A DNA stretch of 64,000 bases from JAJZSS01 sp964463505 (GTDB lineage: Bacteria; Chloroflexota; Anaerolineae; Anaerolineales; UBA4823): positions 1 through 64,000 of the forward strand of contig CAYXDC010000002.1 of the NCBI GenBank assembly GCA_964463505.1. Direction: 5' to 3'. The notes below the pieces were generated by a model, which saw nothing but the letters and a program-made list of their open reading frames with translations, made no database searches and was not told where the DNA came from. The position numbers and the translations under genes are program-made. Each line of letters begins with the position of its first letter. Position 1 is the stretch's first letter. This document shows, in pieces, positions 53,745 to 61,192 of the stretch.

Positions 53745-54788
53745 ATGGTACTTCCCATGAAAATTGATCAATGGCAAACCTTGCAACGCTGCGCACGTAT
53801 GGAAGACCCTGGTGCGATCCCAGTGGCGCTGATCGTCGACTCCCCCTGGATACCGGGCTATTTGGGCATTTCGACCCTTGATTACCTGGGCAACCCGGAA
53901 ATTTGGTTGCAAGCAAACCTGGAAGTGGAACAGCGTTTTCCAGATGTGATTTTCATGCCCGGTTTTTGGGCTGAAATGGGGATGGCAGCGGAGCCAAGTG
54001 GTTTTGGCTGCCGGATGAGTTTCTATGATGACCGCACGCCCCTGGTCCATCCGTTGCTCGATTCATTAGAGGATGTAGATCAGTTGCACCAGCCTGATCC
54101 AACCAGCGATGGGCTAATGCCATTCCTGCTAAACAAGATGCGAAAATTTGAGCCGCGTATACAGGATGCCGGACATGTCGTGAAAATTGTGGCCGCCCGT
54201 GGTCCGCTCGCAGTGGCCTCGCACCTATTGGGGATGACCAACTTCTTGTTGGGTGTTAAATTGGATCCAGCCAATACCCACCGCCTGTTACGGATTGCCA
54301 CCCAGACGGTACGTGACTGGTTAGAAGCCCAAGCGAATGCTCTTACTGCCGCTGAAGGCGTAATGCTCCTGGATGATGTAGTAGGCTTCCTAAGCGAGAA
54401 GGACTATCTGGAATTTGCCCATCCTTATTTGAAAGAAATCCTGGATGCGTTTCCAGGTGCAGTAAAATTTTTTCATAATGATATGGATACAACTGTATCG
54501 TTCTCCCATCTGGCAGACCTTGGCATTCATATATTTAATTTCACTCACCTGCGCAGCCTGGATCGAGTAAGGCAATTGGTCGGGCCGCGGGTCTGTTTGA
54601 TGGGGAATGTCCCCCCCTTGGATGTGTTGGCGCGTGGCACCCCGCAAGATGTGTTGCAAGCTGGGCACACCTGCCTGAAACTACACCCGGATCGGCGTGG
54701 TTTGATTCTCTCAGCCGGAGGTGGGGTTTCACCAGGTGTCCCGGGTGAGAATATCCTGGCCCTATTGGATGCAGTCAGCCAGAGATAA
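53745..54788 (+). CDS. UroD-fold protein lacking the zinc cysteines
   Basis: 347 aa, uroporphyrinogen decarboxylase-like superfamily. The position of the HxC zinc pair reads His244-Asn245-Asp246 (FFHNDMD), and the C-terminal Cys is replaced by Gly-rich LSAGGGVSPGVPGENI. It therefore differs from the MtaA-like protein at 45589 and from HemE. It may use another metal site or act as a decarboxylase or transferase on a different substrate. ATG at 53745 lies 1 base after AAAAGGA; ATG at 53757 is a possible alternative start. Confidence 0.8.
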   Translation: MVLPMKIDQWQTLQRCARMEDPGAIPVALIVDSPWIPGYLGISTLDYLGNPEIWLQANLEVEQRFPDVIFMPGFWAEMGMAAEPSGFGCRMSFYDDRTPLVHPLLDSLEDVDQLHQPDPTSDGLMPFLLNKMRKFEPRIQDAGHVVKIVAARGPLAVASHLLGMTNFLLGVKLDPANTHRLLRIATQTVRDWLEAQANALTAAEGVMLLDDVVGFLSEKDYLEFAHPYLKEILDAFPGAVKFFHNDMDTTVSFSHLADLGIHIFNFTHLRSLDRVRQLVGPRVCLMGNVPPLDVLARGTPQDVLQAGHTCLKLHPDRRGLILSAGGGVSPGVPGENILALLDAVSQR

Positions 54789-54801
54789 GGAGATAGCTGG
54801 G

Positions 54802-55968
54802 ATGATTAAAGTTGCAATCATTGGCTGCGGTGCGATCGCGGACAGCCATATACGTGCCTACCAGAAATTTCCGGCTGAATGTCAGATCGTCGCCCTGGTA
54901 GATCTGTATCCAGAGAAAGCTGCCCAAAAGGCACAAGCCTACCAATTAGAAGCCGCGGTTTACGGCGATTACCAGAACTTGATTGTGGAGCAAGCAGTCG
55001 ATCTAGTATCGATCTGTCTACCACCCTTTGCCCATGCACCAGCAACCATTGATCTACTGAATGCAGGTGTGCATGTGCTGATAGAAAAACCGATGGCAAC
55101 CTCAGTCGAAGAATGTGACGCGATGGTTCGGGCAGCAGACGCCAATCAGCGCCTGCTATCGGTTGTGGCTCAGAATCGATTCCAGACCCCGGTCCTGAAG
55201 TTGAAACAGGTGCTTGATTCTGGGCGAATAGGGAAGTTGTTACATGCTCAGGTTGACTCCTTCTGGTGGCGCGGGCCGAGTTACTATGATCTGTGGTGGC
55301 GTGGCACCTGGGAGAAAGAGGGCGGCGGTTGTACGATGAACCACGCCGTTCACCATATCGATCTATTTCAGTGGATGATGGGCATGCCGAATGAACTTCA
55401 AGCGGTAATTGCCAATCTGGCCCATGAAAATTCGGAAGTGGAAGACTTCTCGCAGACCACATTCTATTATCCCGATGGGCGCATGGGTGTGTTGACCGCC
55501 TCACTGGTGCATCATGGAGAGGAACAGCAAATGCTATTCCAGGGAGAGCGGGCTGCGGTGGGGATGCCCTGGAAGGTGCGCGCTTCTCACCCGCGCCCGA
55601 ATGGCTTCCCAGATGAAGATACTCAGTTAATCGCCGAGTTACAGGCATATTTTTCCCAATTGCCTGAGATAACACATATATTGCACGATGGCCAGATTGC
55701 GAATGTCCTGGCAGCGATCAGAGGCGAGCAACCACTCCTGTTGGATGGGCGCGAAGGCCGTAAGACAATTGAATTGGTTATGGCGATCTACCAATCAGCC
55801 AGTTTAGGACAGCGGGTTAAGCTGCCGCTTACCCCGTTAGACCCCTTCTACACTCGCCAGGGAGCGCTGGCAAACGCACCCCATTTTCATGCAAAAACCA
55901 GCAGTGTGGAAAATTTCACTGACAACAATATCACCTTCGGGCGGGATTTCAACTCAAAGCAAGTCTGA
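54802..55968 (+). CDS. Gfo/Idh/MocA-family oxidoreductase 1
   Basis: 388 aa. Nucleotide motif VAIIGCGAIADSHIRAYQ at the start, the EKPMATS substrate-cofactor motif near residue 95, and a GGCTMNHAVHHIDLFQWMMG segment with catalytic His. These enzymes oxidise sugars, inositols or sugar acids with NAD(P), often at C-3. ATG start at 54802 after AAGGAG; a longer frame overlaps the previous gene. A second member follows. Confidence 0.92.
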   Translation: MIKVAIIGCGAIADSHIRAYQKFPAECQIVALVDLYPEKAAQKAQAYQLEAAVYGDYQNLIVEQAVDLVSICLPPFAHAPATIDLLNAGVHVLIEKPMATSVEECDAMVRAADANQRLLSVVAQNRFQTPVLKLKQVLDSGRIGKLLHAQVDSFWWRGPSYYDLWWRGTWEKEGGGCTMNHAVHHIDLFQWMMGMPNELQAVIANLAHENSEVEDFSQTTFYYPDGRMGVLTASLVHHGEEQQMLFQGERAAVGMPWKVRASHPRPNGFPDEDTQLIAELQAYFSQLPEITHILHDGQIANVLAAIRGEQPLLLDGREGRKTIELVMAIYQSASLGQRVKLPLTPLDPFYTRQGALANAPHFHAKTSSVENFTDNNITFGRDFNSKQV

Positions 55969-55997
55969 ACTGTACGCAGTTTTAGGGAGGATTCATC

Positions 55998-57077
55998 TTG
56001 TCCACACAAAAAATTGATGGAATGCGCTACGCACCCAAAGGTAAACCTAATCCGGTCTGCCAGAAGGGTGAGTTTCGGGTTGCGGCGATTGGCCTGGATC
56101 ATGGGCATATATTTGGGATGTGCAATGGGTTGTTAGAAGCCGGAGCTGAATTAGCCTGGGTCTATGATCCGGACGCCAAAAAAGTGGCTGATTTTTGTAA
56201 ACGCTATCCAGATACTCAACCGGCTGCTTCCGCCCAAGCCATCCTGGATGATCCTCAGATCCATTTGATCGCTTCCGCCTCAATCCCGGTCCAGCGCTGC
56301 TCGTTAGGTTTGCGCGCCATGGAGCACGGCAAAGATTTCTTTGCCGATAAGCCGCCCCTGATCACCCGGGAGCAATTAGCCCAGGCAAGTGCAAAAGTAG
56401 CTGAAACCGGACGTAAGTACGCTGCCTATTATTCAGAACGACTGCACGTGGAATGTGCGGTTATGGCGGGTGATCTGATCCAGTCCGGAGCAATCGGTCG
56501 AGTCTTGCAGGTTGTAAACCTGGCTCCCCATCGACTGAATGCTCCCGAGCGCCCTGACTGGTTTTTCAAGAAAGCCAGTTATGGTGGGATCCTGATTGAC
56601 CTGGGTAGCCACCAAATTGAACAATTCCTCTATTATTCTGGCGCTAAAGATGCCCACGTGCTGCATAGCAAGGTTGCCAATTACCATAATCCGACTCAGC
56701 CAGATTTTGAAGATTTTGGGGATGCAACCTTGATCGCCGATAATGGTGCAACCCACTACCTGCGTGTGGACTGGTTCACACCGGAAGGCCTGGGGGTGTG
56801 GGGGGACGGTCGTGTCTTTATCATGGGAACTGATGGCACTATTGAGCTGCGTAAATATATCGATATTGGGCGAGATGGCGAGGGTGATCATCTCTATCTG
56901 GTCAACCAAGCAGGTCTGCAGCATATGGCGCTTCATGGACAGGTGGGTTTCCCGTTCTTCGGTCAGCTCATTCTGGACTGCCTTAATCGCACTGAAAAGG
57001 CCATGACACAGGCGCATACTTTCAAAGTGATGGAATTAGCCATTCAAGCTCAAGAAATGGCTGATAAGATCGCCTGA
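55998..57077 (+). CDS. Gfo/Idh/MocA-family oxidoreductase 2
   Basis: 359 aa. Rossmann start FRVAAIGLDHGHIFGM, then the ADKPPLI motif in place of the usual EKP, and a C-terminal GGILIDLGSHQIEQFLYY segment with the catalytic His. It differs clearly from the first copy. TTG start at 55998, 7 bases after AGGGAGGA. The pair may catalyse oxidation and re-reduction on the same substrate. Confidence 0.9.
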   Translation: MSTQKIDGMRYAPKGKPNPVCQKGEFRVAAIGLDHGHIFGMCNGLLEAGAELAWVYDPDAKKVADFCKRYPDTQPAASAQAILDDPQIHLIASASIPVQRCSLGLRAMEHGKDFFADKPPLITREQLAQASAKVAETGRKYAAYYSERLHVECAVMAGDLIQSGAIGRVLQVVNLAPHRLNAPERPDWFFKKASYGGILIDLGSHQIEQFLYYSGAKDAHVLHSKVANYHNPTQPDFEDFGDATLIADNGATHYLRVDWFTPEGLGVWGDGRVFIMGTDGTIELRKYIDIGRDGEGDHLYLVNQAGLQHMALHGQVGFPFFGQLILDCLNRTEKAMTQAHTFKVMELAIQAQEMADKIA

Positions 57078-57098
57078 CATTGTGAAGGAGCACTCGCA

Positions 57099-58502
57099 GT
57101 GGTCAATCGTTTTGATGTTAGCACGGTAGGGGCGCAGTTGTATTTTCTCCCGGTGGAGACACGCGTCCCATTGAAATTCGGGCCTGAAACATTGACCTCG
57201 GTCACCTGCGCCAGGGTATGTTTGCGTGTCCAGGATCGTCAGGGGCGCATTGCTGAAGGGTGGGGTGAGACTCCCCTGAGTGTGCAATGGGTATGGCCCT
57301 GCCAGCTCAGCTATAGTGAGCGGCATTCGACGCTGCAAGAGTTTTCCATAATGCTGGTGCAAGCCTGGGCAGAGTTTGGCAAATGGGGTCACCCGCTTGA
57401 GATTGGATACACTTTCCAAAAAAAGATTTTACCCGATCTATTGAATCAAGTAAACAACGCCCGAGCAGACAAGGAGCCAATGCCCTGGCTAGCTGCCCTG
57501 GTGTGCTGCTCGGCTTTTGATATTGCTTTGCATGACGCATATGGTATCGTGAATGGTTTGCCCGTCTATGAGACTTACCAGCCTCCCTACATGAATAAAG
57601 ACCTGGCAGCCTATTTAAAACCAGGGGACGGGAGTGGAGTATCCTTTCAGGGTCGATTTCCGGTGGACTTTCTGCAATACCCACCCCCAGCGCTATTGCC
57701 CGTCTGGCATTTGGTAGGAGGATTGGATCCTCTCGGAGCAGATGAGTTGACCGGTAGTGAACCCCAGGATGGCTATCCGGTCTTATTACGTGATTGGATT
57801 ACCCGCGATGGTTTGAAATGTCTGAAGGTTAAGCTGCGTGGGAATGATCCTGTCTGGGATTACACACGCCTGATACATGTGGGACAGATTGCTCTTGAGA
57901 CGGGTGTTGACTGGCTCACAGCAGATTTCAATTGTACGGTAACCGATCCGGAATATGTGAACGTGATCCTCGACTCTCTGCTGCAGGAACACCCCCGTCT
58001 GTATGGCATGCTTTTGTATGTCGAGCAGCCTTTCCCTTATGATCTGGAACGCAATCGGATCGATGTCCATAGTGTAGCGGCGCGCAAGCCGCTCTTTATG
58101 GATGAAAGCGCCCATGATTGGGAGCTGGTACGACTCGGTCAGAGCCTGGGTTGGAGTGGTGTGGCTCTGAAAACCTGCAAGACGCAAACTGGAGCGCTGC
58201 TCAGCCTGTGTTGGGCCAAAGCGCATGGTATGACCCTGATGGTGCAAGATTTGACGAATCCAATGTTGGCCCAAATTCCGCATGTCCAGCTTGCTGCGCA
58301 TGCCGGGACGATTATGGGGATTGAATCAAATGCGATGCAGTTTTATCCGCAGGCTTCACAAGCGGAGGCGGCAGTACATCCGGGTCTGTATCAACGGAGA
58401 AAAGGCAAGCTAGATCGATCTACTCTATCTGGGCCTGGATTTGGCTATCGTCTTGCAGAAATCCGCCTAAAACTTCCTGATCCTGTAGTTACAGCGAGTT
58501 AG
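57099..58502 (+). CDS. Long divergent enolase-superfamily enzyme, 467 aa
   Basis: Second long member. Lys243 and Lys245 (KVK), Asp276 with Asn278 (DFN), Glu309 (VEQPF), Asp335/Glu336 (FMDES) and Lys358 and Lys361 (ALKTCKTQTG) match the MLE-type catalytic set. The sixth-strand Lys-x-Cys-Lys pattern is shared with the 488-aa enzyme (KNCK versus KTCK), which suggests common ancestry. GTG start at 57099 after GAAGGAG. Last enzyme gene before the regulator. Confidence 0.82.
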   Translation: MVNRFDVSTVGAQLYFLPVETRVPLKFGPETLTSVTCARVCLRVQDRQGRIAEGWGETPLSVQWVWPCQLSYSERHSTLQEFSIMLVQAWAEFGKWGHPLEIGYTFQKKILPDLLNQVNNARADKEPMPWLAALVCCSAFDIALHDAYGIVNGLPVYETYQPPYMNKDLAAYLKPGDGSGVSFQGRFPVDFLQYPPPALLPVWHLVGGLDPLGADELTGSEPQDGYPVLLRDWITRDGLKCLKVKLRGNDPVWDYTRLIHVGQIALETGVDWLTADFNCTVTDPEYVNVILDSLLQEHPRLYGMLLYVEQPFPYDLERNRIDVHSVAARKPLFMDESAHDWELVRLGQSLGWSGVALKTCKTQTGALLSLCWAKAHGMTLMVQDLTNPMLAQIPHVQLAAHAGTIMGIESNAMQFYPQASQAEAAVHPGLYQRRKGKLDRSTLSGPGFGYRLAEIRLKLPDPVVTAS

Positions 58503-58520
58503 GTTGAGGAGGAAAACGTT

Positions 58521-59528
58521 TTGATTAAACGCGTCACCTTGGCAGATGTTGCTCGTCAGGCAGGTGTTTCCATGCAAACCGTATCACGCGCGGTGCGTAA
58601 TAAAGACGAGATCAGCACTGAAACACGGGAACGGATCATGGCGATAGTGAACGAGCTGGGTTACCGGCCCAGTGGTATCGCTCGCAGCCTGGTCACACAG
58701 CGAACAACAACGGTTGGCTTAATGGTTCCCGATATTGCCAACCCGTTTTTCTCTGAGATTGCCCGGGGTGTTGAGGATACCGCCTATGCCCATGCTTATA
58801 CATTATTTTTGTGTAACGCGGCTGAAGATATCGAGCGTGAAAAAGCTGCCTTAAACTCTCTTCTGGAAAAACAAGTTGATGGGGTGATCATCTGCAGCCC
58901 GCGCCTTCCAATGACCGATCTATTGGCCTACCTTGAGCAGTTCTACTATGCCGTAGTATTCAATCGCGATTTAAGCGAAGACATAGATAAGGTGCGGTTG
59001 ATCTATGTGGATGATCAGGAAGGTACGCGACTGGCGTGGGATCATTTTGTCCTGCATGGTCATCAGAAGATCGGTATGTTGGCCGGCCCAGTCCAATCGT
59101 GGAGCAGCCAGAAGCGGGTGGCGAGCTTCCGTGCTGCATGCAAATCTGCAGGGCTGGATGGCTGTCTGGAGTTGATCCAGCATTGTATGCCTACCATTGC
59201 TGGGGGATTGGAAGGGACTGAACGATTGTTGATTGATCATCCGGAAATTACCGCCATCCTCGCTTTTAATGACCTGGTAGCAATTGGTGCCTTACGTATC
59301 TGCCAAAAACTTGGCCGAAGGGTTCCTCAGGATATCGAAATAATTGGCTCAGATGATATCCCCCTGGCTTCTTTAATGACGCCCCCGCTTACTTCACTGC
59401 ATGTCCCACATCGCACCTTGGGTGTCACTGGTATGCAATCCCTTATCCAACTTCTCAATGGCGAAAAACCCGACCCATATCGGATTATTTTTCATCCAGA
59501 ACTGACTTTGCGCTGCTCGGCGCCTTGA
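58521..59528 (+). CDS. LacI-family transcriptional regulator
   Basis: 335 aa. N-terminal HTH and hinge (TLADVARQAGVSMQTVSRAVRNKDEIS, then YRPSGIARSL) and a periplasmic-binding-protein-like ligand domain (IANPFFSEIARGVED, the LAFNDLVAIGALR and IIGSDDIPLAS segments). TTG start at 58521 after GAGGAGG. It is the last gene of the operon, so it is probably autoregulated through the palindrome at 45466; that link is inferred from location and family. Confidence 0.94.
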   Translation: MIKRVTLADVARQAGVSMQTVSRAVRNKDEISTETRERIMAIVNELGYRPSGIARSLVTQRTTTVGLMVPDIANPFFSEIARGVEDTAYAHAYTLFLCNAAEDIEREKAALNSLLEKQVDGVIICSPRLPMTDLLAYLEQFYYAVVFNRDLSEDIDKVRLIYVDDQEGTRLAWDHFVLHGHQKIGMLAGPVQSWSSQKRVASFRAACKSAGLDGCLELIQHCMPTIAGGLEGTERLLIDHPEITAILAFNDLVAIGALRICQKLGRRVPQDIEIIGSDDIPLASLMTPPLTSLHVPHRTLGVTGMQSLIQLLNGEKPDPYRIIFHPELTLRCSAP

Positions 59529-59562
59529 TCCTTAGAATTGCGAACAAGCAAACGAGGGGGAA

Positions 59563-59970
59563 TTACGAACCGCTGGGCTTTACCCGCGGCCAGGCATATA
59601 AAGCAAAGACCAGGCCACCGCCTGCCTGAAACAACCTCCCCAAGATGGGCATCCATGCCCAGCCAGGCAGGTAAGGGCTTAGGCTGATGCCCCAAATACC
59701 AAGATTTAATAAAACCCATCCTATCCAGGCCAGTTGAGTATTGCCGCGTTTGGGTTCTTGGGCGAAGCGCGGCAGGATCCAAAAGGCGACTCCTAAAGCA
59801 AGATGTACCATCCAACCGTTGATCAGGAATTCTTGGTGCGCGGGCAGCAGCAGCCAGAGCAGTGGGTGGATGGGTACGCCTTTGTTGGCCAGCAGCAAAC
59901 CACCCAACGTAAAGCCAAGCGCCAGGTAAGCCAGTGCAAATTTCACCATCCAGCGGCTCAGGAGTGGCAT
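59563..59970 (-). CDS. Small four-helix membrane protein A
   Basis: 135 aa with four hydrophobic helices. The segment HQEFLINGWMVHLALGVAFWILPRF resembles helix II of heme-copper oxidase or NorB-type subunits (His, Gly-Trp, then Trp and Pro), but the protein is far too short to be a full subunit. It appears related to the neighbour at 59971 by the MPxLxRWxVK start and the GW...GV.FW..P motif. Function unknown; the stop of the neighbour abuts its start. Confidence 0.72.
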   Translation of the reverse strand: MPLLSRWMVKFALAYLALGFTLGGLLLANKGVPIHPLLWLLLPAHQEFLINGWMVHLALGVAFWILPRFAQEPKRGNTQLAWIGWVLLNLGIWGISLSPYLPGWAWMPILGRLFQAGGGLVFALYAWPRVKPSGS

Positions 59971-60384
59971 TCAGCGTTCCTTGACCCTACCCCAGGTGTT
60001 GATCACAAACATAATCCCTGCAATCCATAGCAGGCCGGCTGAGAGCGCTAACATCCAGCCCCATAGACCTCCCGGTTGCAGCGAATTTAAAGGTTCGCTG
60101 GCGGCGCGCAAGACCAAGCCCAGGTTGACGGTGACATACACTACCCAGCCTAGCTTTTCGCTGCGGCGAGGCTGTTCGCGACTGTACTTGGGGAACATCC
60201 AGAACACTACCCCAAAGATCAACAAGGTCAGCCAACCGATGGTCAACAGGTGTAGATAAACTGGGAAGACAGCAGGTACAGATAGCCCTGTTATTGGCTG
60301 AATGGTGTTCAGCAATCCGATTAACAGGCTCAATACCAGGTACAACAATGAAGTTTTTACATACCAGCGTGTGAGAATTGGCAT
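59971..60384 (-). CDS. Small four-helix membrane protein B, paralogue of A
   Basis: 137 aa, four hydrophobic helices. It starts MPILTRWYVK, and the second helix reads YLHLLTIGWLTLLIFGVVFWMFPKY, paralogous to the protein encoded immediately downstream. The His and Gly-Trp-Phe-Trp-Pro pattern suggests a heme-binding or quinone-linked role, but this rests on pattern resemblance only. ATG start; 9 bases after the DUF166-like gene stop. Confidence 0.72.
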   Translation of the reverse strand: MPILTRWYVKTSLLYLVLSLLIGLLNTIQPITGLSVPAVFPVYLHLLTIGWLTLLIFGVVFWMFPKYSREQPRRSEKLGWVVYVTVNLGLVLRAASEPLNSLQPGGLWGWMLALSAGLLWIAGIMFVINTWGRVKER

Positions 60385-60393
60385 TTGCAGCCT

Positions 60394-61182
60394 CTATTGA
60401 TCAGTTGTATCACCCGATTCCGGGCTGGATGACCCGGGGACCAGATAATTGATCTGCCGGTAAGGCTTGATTTGTTCACTGATCTCGTCTTTGAAAATAT
60501 TACCCGAGACGTGCATCAAGGTGTCGCTGAAGTCGGGATCAATGCCCATGCTGGCCCAACAAGGGTAATGGTGGTGCAGCAGGCCAGTTTTTTCTGGAGC
60601 CTCATCCACCGGACAGCCAATCAATTGCTCGGCGACGTAACGAGCACAACCACAGAAGGAATCGCGCTGCACTTCGATCTGTTGGATGGTGCGGGTTTCC
60701 GGATCCACCTTGACATCGAAGCGCGGCTTACCAAAGTGCCGGGCAAATTCAGCGATCAGGGGCTGATCGTATTGGATACGCTGGCGGCGCGTGACCCAGT
60801 ATTCGCTTTCAGTCAACGAGCACAGCGGTTTGGGGGTCACACAAACTATCTGGATATCCTCCATCCAGCCGCGTAGCTGGCGCGCCAGGCCACGCGGTAA
60901 CCAGGCTTCGTTATCCACCGGGACGATCGCCGCACTTGCCCCGCACAAACGGGCGATATCTGGCAGTAGCTCGGCGACTCCTCTGTGTTCCGCAAATGAG
61001 AGCAGCAGATCAGCAGGGGGGAACTCCGCCGGAAGATAGTCCTCGGGGTAATCAATGACAGGCGGCAGGATTAAAGGCGCTTGCCAGATTTCGATCTGCC
61101 AGTTTTGGGGGGCATGGGCGCGCAGGTTGTCCACGTGGCGCTTGCCATACTCGGCAGAAATAATGGCCAAAATTCTCATCAT
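60394..61182 (-). CDS. DUF166-like protein
   Basis: 262 aa soluble protein. The start RILAIISAEYGKRHVDNLRAHAP and later motifs CGCARYVAEQLIG (three-Cys region) and HHYPCWASM fit the DUF166 family, known mostly from archaea and some Chloroflexota and once suggested to be thymidylate synthase-like; function is not established. Three Cys plus the PC could hold a metal or iron-sulfur cluster. Stop lies just before the small membrane protein pair; upstream is the BTAD activator. Confidence 0.7.
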   Translation of the reverse strand: MMRILAIISAEYGKRHVDNLRAHAPQNWQIEIWQAPLILPPVIDYPEDYLPAEFPPADLLLSFAEHRGVAELLPDIARLCGASAAIVPVDNEAWLPRGLARQLRGWMEDIQIVCVTPKPLCSLTESEYWVTRRQRIQYDQPLIAEFARHFGKPRFDVKVDPETRTIQQIEVQRDSFCGCARYVAEQLIGCPVDEAPEKTGLLHHHYPCWASMGIDPDFSDTLMHVSGNIFKDEISEQIKPYRQINYLVPGSSSPESGDTTDQ

Positions 61183-61192
61183 GAAACCCTGC

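Noticed and set aside
54818..55675. 285-codon open frame on the minus strand
   Set aside because: Antisense to the first Gfo/Idh/MocA gene, which has clear family motifs; the antisense product is low-complexity Ser/Pro/Arg/His.
32519..57077. A C-glycoside deglycosylation (DgpABC-like) system from the TIM-barrel isomerase and Gfo/Idh proteins
   Set aside because: The isomerase gene is far from the Gfo/Idh genes, in another regulon and orientation, and no small DgpB-type partner was seen.
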